The notes under the pieces are model-generated. The model made no database searches. It saw only the letters and a program-made list of their open reading frames with translations, and was not told the origin of the DNA. Made by a program: the position numbers and the translations under genes. 64,000 bases of DNA, taken from positions 61,051-125,050 of the forward strand of contig DAOPZL010000002.1 of NCBI GenBank assembly GCA_035353395.1, written 5' to 3'. Of the stretch, positions 33,416 through 42,711 are shown in pieces. Within the stretch, counting starts at the first letter, position 1. Every line of letters begins with the position of its first letter. This stretch comes from UBA1801 sp035353395. Its GTDB lineage: Bacteria; Acidobacteriota; Holophagae; Holophagales; Holophagaceae.

Positions 33416-34296
33416 ACCCGTCCATGCCTGCCCGCGACGCGCCCGGGCGCCAGGGGGCAGCAAGGCAGGGGGCGGCCCGTCGCGACGCGGGCGGCGAGGA
33501 GATCGCCCAGGGGAACCGGGCGGAGGTCCAGTCCCCGGGCTTTGGACAGGAATGCCTCGAACGGGGCGGCAAAGGGGCCTCCCTCCAGTTCCGCGTGGAC
33601 GGTGAGCACGGGCCAGGGGCTCCCGGCCGCCTCCCTGAGCATCCGGGCGAAGAAGGCCGGAACCTCCTCGCCGCCCAGGGCCTCGTCGAGGGTGGGAAGG
33701 GTGGCCGGGACCTGGGGCGTGGCCAGGACGCGGCCGCGGACCACCGGCCGGAAGGGCTCCGTTCCCCGGCAGTCCGAGGCGTAGGCGAGCCCCATTCCGT
33801 CCTGGCGGAGCAGGCTCTCCTCGTAGGCGAGCCAGGCGGGAGCGGCGGAGGTGGAAGGGGCCTGGGCGAGGATCTCCCTGTAGGCCCCGGCGCTCCTTTC
33901 CTGGTCCCGGGCGATCTCCGCCGCCGGGAGGCCGGGGAGGCGGTCCTGCCAGCGGCGGTGGTCCCAGCCGTGGACGCCCGTCTCGTGGCCCTCCCCCGCG
34001 GCCCGCCGCAGGAGGTCCGGGAAGGCCGACGCCACGGGCCTGGACGGCAGGAGCGTGCCCGAGAGCATGGTCCGGAGGCTGTAGATCCTCGGCGCCCCGG
34101 ACCTGATCATCTTCGCCAGGAAGCCCGGCCGCGTGAACAGGTTCAGCACGGCCAGACCCGAGCGGTCCGGCCCCATGGCGAAGTAGAAGGTCCCCTTGAC
34201 CCCTGCCGCGCCGAGGACCCCCAGGAGCCTCGGGACACCGTCCCGCATCCCCTCGTGGGTGTCCACGTCGATGCGGAGGCCGAGGAGGCGGGACAC
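33416..34296 (-). CDS. arnD: 4-deoxy-4-formamido-L-arabinose-phosphoundecaprenol deformylase (3' end in gap)
   Basis: A NodB-type polysaccharide deacetylase with 293 codons visible before the assembly gap; the E. coli protein has about 296 residues, so it is nearly complete. Diagnostic segments are LGLRIDVDTHEGMRDGVP with the metal-binding Asp, TFYFAMGPDRSG, and EGHETGVHGWDHRRWQD with the second metal ligand pair. It removes the formyl group from the undecaprenyl-linked sugar. The start is GTG at 34296, seven bases after the preceding gene, whose stop is at 34304. Last visible gene of the arnB-C-A'-A''-D operon. Confidence 0.88.
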
Positions 34297-34303
34297 GGCG
34301 GAC

Positions 34304-35344
34304 CTACCGGCCGTCCGGAAGCCCGGCCTTCCACTCGGCCAGGAAGGCGTCCATGGTGGCCTCCAGGGCCTCGTCCAGGAGGGTCCTCGGCTCCCACCCG
34401 AGGAGTCGCTTCGCCTTCTCGATGCAGGGCTTGCGGTGGGTGACGTCCTGGTAGCCCGGGCCGTAGAAGTCGAGCGAGCCGACCTCCTCGAAGCGGGGCT
34501 CCCGGTAGCCCGGGAAGGTGTCCCGGCGGGCCCTGAACAGGGCCGCCAGCTTCTCCGCCAGTTCCCTGACCGAGCAGTCGTTCCCCGGGTGTCCGAGGTT
34601 GAAGACCTGGGCGTCGCAGATGCCGCCCTCGTTCCCGATGATCTTCATGAGGGCGTCCACGCCGTCCTCCACGTAGGTGAAGCAGCGCCGCTGCGCCCCG
34701 CCGTCCACGAGCCGGATGGGGCTGCCCAGGGCGAGGTCCACCATGAACTGGGTCAGCACCCGGGAGGATCCTTCCTTGGCCGTGTCGACGCTGTCCAGCC
34801 GGGGCCCGATCCAGTTGAAGGGCCGGAAGAGGGTGTACTGGAGGCCCTCCTGCTGGCCGTAGGCGGCGATGACCCGGTCCAGGAGCTGCTTGGAGCAGGC
34901 GTAGACCCAGCGGGGCTTGAGGACGGGGCCCAGGACGAGAGGGCTCTCGTCCTCCCTGAACTCGGGATCCGGGCACATCCCGTAGACCTCGGACGTGGAG
35001 GGGAAGACGACGCGCTTGCCGTATTTCACGCACTGGCGGACGACGCGCAGGTTCTCCTCGAAGTCCAGTTCGAACACGCGCAGCGGGGTCTTCACGTAGT
35101 CCGCCGGCGTGGCGATGGCCACCAGGGGGATGACCACGTCGCACTTCCTGACGTGGTATTCGATCCACTCCTTGTTGATCGTCATGTCGCCTTCCAGGAA
35201 TCGGAAGCGAGGGCAGGCCAGCGCCTCCCCCAGCTTGCCGGCCGAGAGGTCCATGCCGTAGACCTCCCAGTCGGTGGTGGCGAGGATCCGCCGGGTGAGG
35301 GCGTTGCCGATGAAGCCGTTGACGCCGAGGATGAGGATTTTCAT
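34304..35344 (-). CDS. UDP-glucuronic acid decarboxylase/dehydrogenase (ArnA C-terminal-type)
   Basis: A 346-residue short-chain dehydrogenase equivalent to the C-terminal half of ArnA, which oxidatively decarboxylates UDP-glucuronate to UDP-4-keto-arabinose. The NAD loop is GVNGFIGNAL (residue 8), the catalytic Ser/Glu segment is PSTSEVYGMC, exactly as in ArnA, and the Tyr-x3-Lys pair is YACSK. Further substrate contacts lie in RPFNWIGPRLD and QRRCFTYVEDGV. In enterobacteria this domain is fused to the formyltransferase; here it is a separate gene 17 bases downstream of it. Confidence 0.92.
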   Translation of the reverse strand: MKILILGVNGFIGNALTRRILATTDWEVYGMDLSAGKLGEALACPRFRFLEGDMTINKEWIEYHVRKCDVVIPLVAIATPADYVKTPLRVFELDFEENLRVVRQCVKYGKRVVFPSTSEVYGMCPDPEFREDESPLVLGPVLKPRWVYACSKQLLDRVIAAYGQQEGLQYTLFRPFNWIGPRLDSVDTAKEGSSRVLTQFMVDLALGSPIRLVDGGAQRRCFTYVEDGVDALMKIIGNEGGICDAQVFNLGHPGNDCSVRELAEKLAALFRARRDTFPGYREPRFEEVGSLDFYGPGYQDVTHRKPCIEKAKRLLGWEPRTLLDEALEATMDAFLAEWKAGLPDGR

Positions 35345-35361
35345 GGGATGCGCTCCCTGAG

Positions 35362-36291
35362 TCAGCCCAGGCGAGAGCCGGGGAATATGCCGTACAGCCT
35401 GCAGAAGGCATGGGCGTCCAGCTCGGGCCCTCCCTCGGCCTGGCAGCGGGTGGCCAGGAAGGCGCCTTCGCCGGCGGCCACCAGGCAGCCGTCCGGGGAG
35501 ACCGAGAGGACCGTCCCCGGCGGGGCGCGATGTTCCTGCGCCACCGGCTTCCCCCACCAGACGAGGACCTTCCGCCCCTGCCAGAAGGTGAAGGCGCCGG
35601 GATAGGGATGGGTGACGCCCCGCACCAGGAAGAAGGTGCGGCGTGCGGGCCAGCTCCAGTCCATCTGGCCGTCCTCGGGCCGGCGGCCGCCGAAGCAGGA
35701 GCCCTTGCCCAGGTCCAGGGGCACGCGCGGCGCGGTTCCCGCCAGGAGGCGGGGCAGGCTCCGGTCCAGGACCACGACGGCGGCCTTCTCGAGCTTGGCG
35801 AACAGGCTGCGGGGCGTCTCCTCGAAGTCGATGGCCACGGCCTCCTGGTCCACCAGGTCCCCGGCGTCGGGTCTGGCCGCCATGTAGTGGAGGCTGACGC
35901 CCGTCTCCGTCTCCCCGTTCACGAGGGCCCAGTTGACGGGCGCGCGCCCCCGGTAGCGGGGCAGGAGGGAACCGTGCAGATTCAGGGCGCCCCGGGCGGC
36001 CAGGGCCAGGAGTTCCGGGGGGAGCATGAACCTGAAGTAGAAGGAGAAGATGAAATCGGGTTCGCAGGAGGCCACGAGGGCCCGGACCGCCGGATCCTCC
36101 ATGCCCGCCGGGTAGTGGACGGGGATGCCTCGGCTGCCGGCTCTGGCGGCCAGGGAATCCCACCAGACCTCCTCGCCCGGGGCATCGTGGTGGGTGAAGA
36201 CCGCCGTCACGTCGAACCCGTGCCGCAGGAGCGCGTCGAGCCCCAGGCACCCGAAGGTGTGGTAGCCCAGGACGAGGGTGCGGGCGCTCAG
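35362..36291 (-). CDS. UDP-4-amino-4-deoxy-L-arabinose formyltransferase (ArnA N-terminal-type)
   Basis: A 309-residue methionyl-tRNA-formyltransferase-like enzyme. The active site is ALNLHGSLLPRYRGRAPVNW, containing the Asn and His of ArnA, followed by NGETETGVSLHYM and RPDAGDLV with the catalytic Asp. It N-formylates UDP-L-Ara4N using 10-formyl-tetrahydrofolate. The fold requires the first strand LVLGYHTFGCLGLDAL, yet no ATG, GTG or TTG lies in frame before it; the only fitting start is CTG at 36291, which overlaps the arnC stop (CTGA) and has AGGAG eight bases upstream. The C-terminal OB-like domain follows from about residue 205. Confidence 0.88.
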   Translation of the reverse strand: MSARTLVLGYHTFGCLGLDALLRHGFDVTAVFTHHDAPGEEVWWDSLAARAGSRGIPVHYPAGMEDPAVRALVASCEPDFIFSFYFRFMLPPELLALAARGALNLHGSLLPRYRGRAPVNWALVNGETETGVSLHYMAARPDAGDLVDQEAVAIDFEETPRSLFAKLEKAAVVVLDRSLPRLLAGTAPRVPLDLGKGSCFGGRRPEDGQMDWSWPARRTFFLVRGVTHPYPGAFTFWQGRKVLVWWGKPVAQEHRAPPGTVLSVSPDGCLVAAGEGAFLATRCQAEGGPELDAHAFCRLYGIFPGSRLG

Positions 36292-37241
36292 GGGCGACGC
36301 TCCTTTCCTCCGGCGATCACGTGCCGGATCACGAACCGGGGCCGCCTGCGCACTTCCATGTAGATCCGCCCGACGTATTCGCCGAGCAGCCCGATGGAGA
36401 AGAGCAGGACTCCCATGAAGAAGAACAGGGCGGCGAAGAGGGTGAAGAGGCCGCTCTCGGCCCACTCCGGACCGTAGAGGACGCGCCCGGCGACGAGGAC
36501 GAGGCCGGCGGCCACGGCCAGGACCGCCGTGACCAGCCCGACGAACATCGTCCCCCGGAGCGGCAGCAGGGAGAAGCTGGTGATGAGGTCGAACTCGAGG
36601 CGGACCAGCTTCAGGAAGCTGTACTTGCTCTTTCCCATGGTCCGCTCGGCGTGGGCCACGGGAATCTCCGTGATCCGCCCCGCGAAGAGGTCCGCCAGGA
36701 CGGGGATGAAGGTCGAGATCTCCTTCGACTCGCACAGGCTCTTCACGACCTCCTTCCGGTAGGCCCTCAGCATGCAGCCGTAGTCGTGGAGCTCCACGCC
36801 GGTGGCCCTGGCGGTGATCCGGTTGACCATCCGGGAGGCGGCCCGGCGGAAGAGGCTGTCCCGGCGCATCTGGCGGACGGTGCCCACCACGTCGTAGCCT
36901 TCGTCCATCTTGGCCACGAGCCTGGGCACTTCCTCCGGGGGATTCTGCAGGTCCGCGTCCAGGGTCACGATGATCTCCCCCCGGGCGGCCTCGAATCCGG
37001 CGAAGACGGCCGCATGCTGGCCGTAGTTGCGGTTGAAGTCCAGGACCTTCAGGGACGGGTTCGAGGCGGAGGCGGCCTTGAGGATCCCGAGGGTGCCGTC
37101 CTGGCTGCCGTCGTTGATGCAGACGATCTCGTAGGGCCGGCCCATTCCTTCCATGGCCGCGTCCATGCGCCGCAGGAGTTCCGGAAGGCTCTCCTCCTCG
37201 TTGAAGGCGGGGATGATCACGGAAATCTCGGGTTCGGCCAT
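36288..37241 (-). CDS. arnC: undecaprenyl-phosphate 4-deoxy-4-formamido-L-arabinose transferase
   Basis: A 317-residue GT-2 family membrane glycosyltransferase. It starts PEISVIIPAFNEEESLPELL, has the Asp-x-Asp-type VTLDADLQNPPEEVP, the acceptor-loop RADSLFR-like RRDSLFRRAASRMVNRI and GCMLRAYRK, and two C-terminal membrane segments (about residues 225-300). It transfers formylated aminoarabinose to undecaprenyl phosphate. Length equals that of E. coli ArnC (322). Thirty-two bases after arnB. Confidence 0.9.
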   Translation of the reverse strand: MAEPEISVIIPAFNEEESLPELLRRMDAAMEGMGRPYEIVCINDGSQDGTLGILKAASASNPSLKVLDFNRNYGQHAAVFAGFEAARGEIIVTLDADLQNPPEEVPRLVAKMDEGYDVVGTVRQMRRDSLFRRAASRMVNRITARATGVELHDYGCMLRAYRKEVVKSLCESKEISTFIPVLADLFAGRITEIPVAHAERTMGKSKYSFLKLVRLEFDLITSFSLLPLRGTMFVGLVTAVLAVAAGLVLVAGRVLYGPEWAESGLFTLFAALFFFMGVLLFSIGLLGEYVGRIYMEVRRRPRFVIRHVIAGGKERRP

Positions 37242-37273
37242 CGATCACTCCGGCGGGTGCGGTCCGGTCGGCC

Positions 37274-38455
37274 TCAGCGGCCGTTCCGGCGGGAGAGGAC
37301 GTCCTTCACGGCATCGACCACGTAGCGCACGTCGTCTTCCGTCATGGCGGGGAAGAGGGGCAGGGAGCAGATCCTGTCCGAGGCCCAGGAGGCGTGGGGG
37401 AGTCGCCCGCCGAGCCCCGGATACTTGGCGGCGTAGAAGGGCTGGGTGTGCACCGCGCGGAAGTGGATGCCCGTCCCGACGTTCCGGGCGGCGAGTTCCG
37501 AGATGAAGTCGTCCCGGCGCAGGCCCGCCTCGTCCAGAAGGCGGACCGGGTAGAGGTGCCAGGTGGCGTGGTGGTCATAGTCCGGCAGGGCGGGGCGCTG
37601 GAGCTCGGGCACCTCGCCGAGGAGCCGCTGGTAGAGCCCGGCCAGCCCGGCGCGCCGGGCGTTGAAGGCGTCCACGGAGGCCAGCTGCGGCAGCCCCAGG
37701 GCGGCCTGGAGGTCCATGAAGTTGTACTTGAAGCCCACCATGGTGACTTCCACCTGGGGCGCCCCTCCCTCCGCATAACGGTTCCAGGCCTGTTTCTCCA
37801 GGCCGTGGAACCGGAGGCCGCGCAGGCGCTTGGCCATGTCCTCGTCCTTCAGGACCAGGACGCCCCCCTCGCCGGTGGTCATGTTCTTGATGGGATGGAA
37901 CGAGAAGACGCCCAGCCGGTCGTCGCAGCCCACGTGCCGGCCCCTGTAGCGCGTCCCCACGCCGTGGGCCGCGTCCTCGAAGATCCAGAGCCCGCGCCTC
38001 CGGGCGATGTCCAGGAGGGGATCCATGTGGCAGGGGGCTCCGCCGAAGTGCACGGGCAGGATGCCCACGGTGCGCGCCGTGACGGCGGCCTCGACCTGGC
38101 GTTCGTCGATCTGGAGGGTGTCCGGGTGGATGTCCACGAAGATGGGCTTCCCCCCCTGGGCCTCGATCATGTTCACCGTGGCGACCCAGGTCATCGGCGT
38201 GGTGATCACCTCGTCACCCGGCTTGAGCCCGAGCGCCATGAGGCCGATGTGGAGGCCCGCGGTGGCCGAGGACAGGGCCAGGGCGATGGGGAATCCCGTG
38301 TAGGCGGCGAAGGCCTCCTCGAACCGCTGGGCCTTGGGGCCGGTCGTGATCCAGCCCGACCGCAGGGAGTCCACCACCTCGTCGATCTCCTCCTGCCGGA
38401 TGGTCGGCCTCGAGAAGGGGAGAAAGTCGGGCCTGCGCCTGAATGGACTCGTCAT
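37274..38455 (-). CDS. arnB: UDP-4-amino-4-deoxy-L-arabinose aminotransferase
   Basis: A 393-residue DegT/DnrJ/EryC1-type PLP aminotransferase. Landmarks: FLPFSRPTIRQEEIDEVVD, SSATAGLHIGLMALGLKPGDEVITTPMTWVATVN, DAAHGVGTRY and the PLP lysine in SFHPIKNMTTGEGG. It makes UDP-L-Ara4N from UDP-4-keto-arabinose with glutamate as donor. First gene of the arn unit. Products are used to modify lipid A and confer polymyxin resistance in proteobacteria. arnT, the final transferase, is not seen on either side in the window. Confidence 0.93.
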   Translation of the reverse strand: MTSPFRRRPDFLPFSRPTIRQEEIDEVVDSLRSGWITTGPKAQRFEEAFAAYTGFPIALALSSATAGLHIGLMALGLKPGDEVITTPMTWVATVNMIEAQGGKPIFVDIHPDTLQIDERQVEAAVTARTVGILPVHFGGAPCHMDPLLDIARRRGLWIFEDAAHGVGTRYRGRHVGCDDRLGVFSFHPIKNMTTGEGGVLVLKDEDMAKRLRGLRFHGLEKQAWNRYAEGGAPQVEVTMVGFKYNFMDLQAALGLPQLASVDAFNARRAGLAGLYQRLLGEVPELQRPALPDYDHHATWHLYPVRLLDEAGLRRDDFISELAARNVGTGIHFRAVHTQPFYAAKYPGLGGRLPHASWASDRICSLPLFPAMTEDDVRYVVDAVKDVLSRRNGR

Positions 38456-38520
38456 GGCTGGACCGCCTCCGCGCGGACAAGGAGACAGGGCACCATAGCA
38501 CGGACGGCGGGGCCGGCGCG

Positions 38521-39606
38521 CTATGGCCTCACGGCGAGGCGCAGCGTGAAGCCCAGGTCCGCGGTGTTGTGGTAGTGGGTGATGTTGTTGGTGTAGCTCA
38601 AGGTCAGGGCGGTGTGCTCGCCCATGCGGACATGCATGCCGAGGTCGTGGAGCAGGGAGGGCTTGTCCATCGTGCCGCTCGGGTCCTTCCCCGTCAGGGC
38701 GTCGTAGCAGACCAGCATCAGGAACGGCCGAACCCTGGCCCATCCCCGCCACTCCCAGCCCAGGTGGCCGTCGACCTGGTCCTGGAGGTGGAAGGGGAAG
38801 ACCTCGTTCTCGTCCTTGAGGGCGCGCCTCAGGTAGGCCACCCCGCCATGGAAGACGTGGTTCTCCGAGGGGCGCCACTGGAAGGCGAGGCCCGCGCTCG
38901 TGTCCCAGTCCGAGCGGATCCCCTCTTCGAAGGTCGTGAGGGGGATCTGCACGGTTCCCACGAAGCTGGCCGTCCACCGAGGGCCTTCGTGGAACCGGTG
39001 GACCAGGGTCAACTGGGGATCCATGGGCTCGCATCCGATCTTCTTCTCGGAATAGTAGGTCACCTGGCCGTTCTGGATGATGGCGGAGGAGATCCGGTTC
39101 CGTGCGATGGCGTCCCGCCCGACCTGCCTGAATCCGATCCTGTGGACGTCCTCGATCAGCCCGTCCAGGCATCCCCCTCCGGCGCTCAGCCAGCCCAGGG
39201 TCAGGGCCAGGTCCGTGTCCGCCGTCAGCCCGCAGCGGAACTGGAGTTCCGTCCGCTGGTACTCTCCGTCGAAGTAGAAGAGCATCGGCTCGTTCGGGTG
39301 GGCCTTGGCGAACTGCTCCGCGGCGGCCCGGTCCACCGGGATCCGGCTCCCGTGGTGATCCTTGAGGGTGTTCCGGATCGCGTCCGAGAACTCGAGGGTG
39401 TTCGAGCGCATCACCTGGAGTGAATACTGCCACTTCCCCTCGCCGATCGTCTCCGCGCCGATGGGCCGATAGGTCAGCGAAACCAGGTTGAGTGGAAAGA
39501 GATCCTGGGTGAAGGAAGGGCCCGGATCAGGCCACGGCGCGGGCTCTTCCGCGACGAGCGGGGCGGCGAGCGCGAGTCCCAGGAGCGCAAGGGTGCCCCG
39601 GGTCAT
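38521..39606 (-). CDS. DUF3187 family outer-envelope protein
   Basis: A 361-residue protein with a signal peptide (MTRGTLALLGLALAAPLVAEE). The body is a series of amphipathic strands with alternating hydrophobic residues and aromatic ends, ending in LGFTLRLAVRP, typical of outer-membrane beta-barrels. The pattern FPLNLVSLTYRPIGAETIGEGKWQYSLQ, GEYQRTELQFRCGLTADTDL and GGCLDGLIEDVHRIGF matches DUF3187. Function of the family is unknown. ATG at 39606 follows GGAGG. It lies upstream of arnB with a 65-base gap on the same strand and could be its first cistron, which would link an outer-membrane barrel to lipid A modification. Confidence 0.82.
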   Translation of the reverse strand: MTRGTLALLGLALAAPLVAEEPAPWPDPGPSFTQDLFPLNLVSLTYRPIGAETIGEGKWQYSLQVMRSNTLEFSDAIRNTLKDHHGSRIPVDRAAAEQFAKAHPNEPMLFYFDGEYQRTELQFRCGLTADTDLALTLGWLSAGGGCLDGLIEDVHRIGFRQVGRDAIARNRISSAIIQNGQVTYYSEKKIGCEPMDPQLTLVHRFHEGPRWTASFVGTVQIPLTTFEEGIRSDWDTSAGLAFQWRPSENHVFHGGVAYLRRALKDENEVFPFHLQDQVDGHLGWEWRGWARVRPFLMLVCYDALTGKDPSGTMDKPSLLHDLGMHVRMGEHTALTLSYTNNITHYHNTADLGFTLRLAVRP

Positions 39607-39821
39607 GCGGTCCTCCCCGTCTGGGATGACGCGCAGATGTCCTGGAAGTCCGTGGTTCGTTTCATGGGAGGAATCAGAGAAGGGCGCTCCGGGCGGACAG
39701 CCCGCGCCGCCGGGGATGAATGCTTCGATTATGGAAGCTTGACGGCCCGAAGGTCCAGCCGGCTCCCTGGCGATCGTGGCCCCCGGAAGCGGGCTGGCCG
39801 GGGAACCCGCGGAAGGCCCGG

Positions 39822-41318
39822 CTATTTCCCTCGCCGGACGGGCCTGGACCGGCGCCGGGGACGGGCGGATTCCGGGCCGCCCTCCGCGACGCGCCTGCGC
39901 CCGGGCTTCAGGCCCTCGCCCACGTCCAGGATGCGGCGCACGGCGGCCTCGGGCTTCGGGCCGTCCTCGTCCCGGTGCTTCTTCTGGATGTTGAGGCGGA
40001 TGGGCGTGCCCTTGAATCCGAACTCCTGCCGCATCCGGTTCTCCAGGAAGCGCATGTAGCTGAAGTGCAGGCCGCGGTCCGTGTTGGCCTTGATGACGAA
40101 GGTCGGGGGGCGCACGCCGACCTGGGTCATGAAGTAGAGCTTGGGGATCTTCCCGTCCACGGCATGGGGGGACATGGCGGCCACGGCCTCCCGCAGGAAC
40201 TGGTTGAGCCTGGCGGTGGGGATCCGGCGCGCGTGGGCCTCGGCCACCTCGTCGATCATCGTGAAGAGCCTGGATACCCGCTGCCCCGTGAGCGCGGAGA
40301 TGAAGATCATGGGGGCGTGGGCCAGGAAACCCAGGTCGAAGCGCATCTTCTCCTCGAACTGGAGGGAGGTGTAGGTGTCCTTCGGGATCTTGTCCCACTT
40401 GTTCACGGCCAGGATGACCGCGGCCCCCGCATCCTGGGCGTAGCCCGCGATGACGGCGTCCTGGTGGGTGACCCCCTCCACGGCGTCGAGGAGCAGCAGG
40501 CTGACATCCGCCCTGGCCATGGCCTGCTTGGCCTTCAGGATGGAAAGGATCTCGGCCCCCTCGCTGGTCTTCCCCTTGCGGCGGATGCCCGCGGTGTCGA
40601 TCAGGCGGTAGACCCGGTCCTCGACCCGGAAGACCGTGTCCACGGTGTCCCGGGTCGTGCCGGCCACCTCGCTGACGAGGCTCCGCTCGTAGCCCAGGAG
40701 CTTGTTGCAGAGCGAGCTCTTGCCCACGTTGGGGCGCCCGATGATCGCCAGGCGAAGCTCGTCCCCGGGATCGTGCTGCTCGGCCTCCTCGGGGGAGCGG
40801 TGGAAGGGCAGGCGGGCCCGGATGGAGGCCAGCAGGTCCGGGACGTTGCTCCCGTGGGCCGCGGAGATGACGTGGACCTCGTCGAAGCCCAGGCCGTAGA
40901 AGGTGCCGTCCGGGGAACCGCCCTTCACGCCGTCGATCTTGTTGATGGCCAGGATGGAGGGCTTGCCCAGGGCGCGGATCCGGCCGGCGATCTCGGCGTC
41001 CCCCGGGTTCCAGCCGTCATGGGCGTCCACGATGAGGACCAGGACGTGGGCCTCGTCCATGGCCGCCTGGGAGAGGCGGGTGATCCCGCGCGTGATGACG
41101 TCCTCGCCGTCGAAGTCCAGACCCCCGGTGTCGACGAGTTCGAAGATCTCCTCCGGTTCGCCGGCCTCGTTGCTGCACACCACCCGGCCGTAGGTCCGGT
41201 CCCGGGTCATGCCCGGAAGGTCGTGCACCAGGGCTTCGCGGGAGCGCGTGAGCCGGTTGTAGAGCGTGGACTTCCCGACGTTGGGGCGTCCGCAGAGGGC
41301 GACGATGGGGAGTTTCAT
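39822..41318 (-). CDS. der: ribosome biogenesis GTPase Der (EngA)
   Basis: A 498-residue double GTPase. G domain 1: GRPNVGKS at residues 10-17, DTGG and NKID. G domain 2: IIGRPNVGKSSLCNKLL, DTAGIRRKGK and NKWDKIPKD. A KH-like domain (VGVRPPTFVIKANTDRGLHFSYMRFLENRMRQEFGF) follows and the tail is Arg-rich. Needed for 50S ribosomal subunit assembly. ATG at 41318 is chosen because the family starts with this strand; the longer frame has a non-homologous N-terminus. Confidence 0.97.
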   Translation of the reverse strand: MKLPIVALCGRPNVGKSTLYNRLTRSREALVHDLPGMTRDRTYGRVVCSNEAGEPEEIFELVDTGGLDFDGEDVITRGITRLSQAAMDEAHVLVLIVDAHDGWNPGDAEIAGRIRALGKPSILAINKIDGVKGGSPDGTFYGLGFDEVHVISAAHGSNVPDLLASIRARLPFHRSPEEAEQHDPGDELRLAIIGRPNVGKSSLCNKLLGYERSLVSEVAGTTRDTVDTVFRVEDRVYRLIDTAGIRRKGKTSEGAEILSILKAKQAMARADVSLLLLDAVEGVTHQDAVIAGYAQDAGAAVILAVNKWDKIPKDTYTSLQFEEKMRFDLGFLAHAPMIFISALTGQRVSRLFTMIDEVAEAHARRIPTARLNQFLREAVAAMSPHAVDGKIPKLYFMTQVGVRPPTFVIKANTDRGLHFSYMRFLENRMRQEFGFKGTPIRLNIQKKHRDEDGPKPEAAVRRILDVGEGLKPGRRRVAEGGPESARPRRRSRPVRRGK

Positions 41319-41509
41319 GGGGACCTTTGGGGCGAATCCGAGACTCCATTGTGGCCGAACCGGGCCTGGATCGGCGCAAGGATGAAAGCCGGGGGGCATG
41401 GCACGGACGCGCTTCCCCCGACCGGCCTTCCCCGCAGGGGGCGACGCAACGGCTCATGGCTTCCGCAAGTGCGGTATGCTCAGGACAGTGGAACCTTCCG
41501 GAGGGCGGT

Positions 41510-42007
41510 GTGGCCAAACTCGATCTCGTCATGTTCGAGGAGGAGTTTTCGCAACTCCAGGAGATCATTGGTCGCCTGCAGGTGGATTCCTCCAGCAAGG
41601 TGGTCTTCCTGGTGGACAAGAACGGCCAGCAGATCGCCGCCTCCGGGGACGTCCGCAGCATCGACGCCACGAGCCTGGCCTCCCTGACCGCGGGGAACGT
41701 CGCCGCCACGGACGGCCTCGCCAAGCTCATCGGCGAGAAGGAATTCAGCCTGCTCTTCCACGAGGGGGAGAAGGACAACCTCCACATCTCCATCGTCGGC
41801 AAGCGGGGCATCCTGGTGGTCATCTTCGACCAGAACTCCAGCCTCGCCCTGGTCCGGCTGCGCGTGAAGAAGGCCAGCCGGGAGCTCCAGGAGATCTTCG
41901 AGAAGGTCGAACAGCGGGCCCAGGGCGCGGCCAGCGAATCCTCCAAGTTCGAGAGCCCCTTCTCGGAGATCACGGACGAGGACATCGACAAGCTGTTCGG
42001 CGACTGA
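41510..42007 (+). CDS. mglB: roadblock/LC7 domain protein, MglB-type GTPase-activating protein
   Basis: A 165-residue protein with a roadblock/LC7 fold (VDSSSKVVFLVDKNGQQIAASG, then LTAGNVAATDGLAKLIGEKEF, then LHISIVGKRGILVVIF). In Myxococcus, MglB is the GTPase-activating protein for MglA and sets cell polarity. A C-terminal charged, coiled-coil-like tail follows. GTG start with GGAGG about six bases upstream. mglA starts nine bases after its stop, so they form one operon. Confidence 0.88.
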   Translation: MAKLDLVMFEEEFSQLQEIIGRLQVDSSSKVVFLVDKNGQQIAASGDVRSIDATSLASLTAGNVAATDGLAKLIGEKEFSLLFHEGEKDNLHISIVGKRGILVVIFDQNSSLALVRLRVKKASRELQEIFEKVEQRAQGAASESSKFESPFSEITDEDIDKLFGD

Positions 42008-42016
42008 GTCCCCGCC

Positions 42017-42601
42017 ATGACCTTCATCAACTACGCCTCCCGCGAAATCAACTGCAAGATCGTCTACTACGGGCCCGGGCTCTGCGGGAAGACCACGAAC
42101 ATCCAGTGGATCCACGAGCAGGCCTCTCCCGAGAAGCGCGGAAAGCTGGTGAGCCTTGCTACCGAGACGGACCGCACGCTCTTCTTCGACTTCCTGCCCC
42201 TGGACATGGGCACCGTCAAGGGCTTCAAGGTGCGCTTCCACCTCTACACCGTCCCAGGCCAGGTCTTCTACGACGCCAGCCGGAAGCTGATCCTGCGCGG
42301 CTGCGACGGGGTGATCTTCGTCGCCGACAGCCAGCGGGCGCGCCTGGAGGCCAACATCGAGTCCATCGCGAACCTGGCCACCAACCTCCGGGACAACGGC
42401 TTCGACATCCGCACGATCCCCTATGTCCTCCAGCTCAACAAGCGGGACATGCCCTCCGCCGCCCCCGTGGCGGAGATGGAGCGCCTGCTCCGCTTCAGGA
42501 ACGAACCCATGCTGGAGGCCGTGGCCAACAAGGGCACCGGCGTCATCGAGACCCTCAAGGCCTGCGCCCGCCAGATCCTCATGGACCTCCAGAGGAACTG
42601 A
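42017..42601 (+). CDS. mglA: MglA-type small Ras-like GTPase
   Basis: A 194-residue small GTPase. The P-loop is GPGLCGKTT (residues 19-27), switch 2 region has [14 protein letters not shown], where the canonical DxxG Asp is replaced by Thr as in all MglA, and the base-specificity motif is LNKRD. It cycles between the poles of the cell under control of MglB and regulates polarity, motility or secretion. Operon with mglB; the tRNA-Asn follows. Confidence 0.95.
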   Translation: MTFINYASREINCKIVYYGPGLCGKTTNIQWIHEQASPEKRGKLVSLATETDRTLFFDFLPLDMGTVKGFKVRFHLYTVPGQVFYDASRKLILRGCDGVIFVADSQRARLEANIESIANLATNLRDNGFDIRTIPYVLQLNKRDMPSAAPVAEMERLLRFRNEPMLEAVANKGTGVIETLKACARQILMDLQRN

Positions 42602-42671
42602 AACGGACAACCCGAACCCGCGCCCGGCAACACTTTCAAGCCCGGGAAACGATGTGCGCCCATTTCCGAGC

Positions 42672-42699
42672 TTGATCCGGCCACAGGATCAGGTAGAAT
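42672..42699 (+). promoter_or_regulatory. predicted tRNA-Asn promoter
   Basis: TTGATC (42672-42677), 16 bases, TAGAAT (42694-42699). Transcription would start about 42706, six bases before the tRNA. Four and five of six consensus matches. Confidence 0.55.
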
Positions 42700-42711
42700 T
42701 TCATTTCCCCT

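Noticed and set aside
33202..34443. Long frames running through the N-run on both strands
   Set aside because: Unknown bases contribute no stop codons, so the frames are artefacts. Only the Rrf2-like start and the arnD coding sequence on either side are supported.
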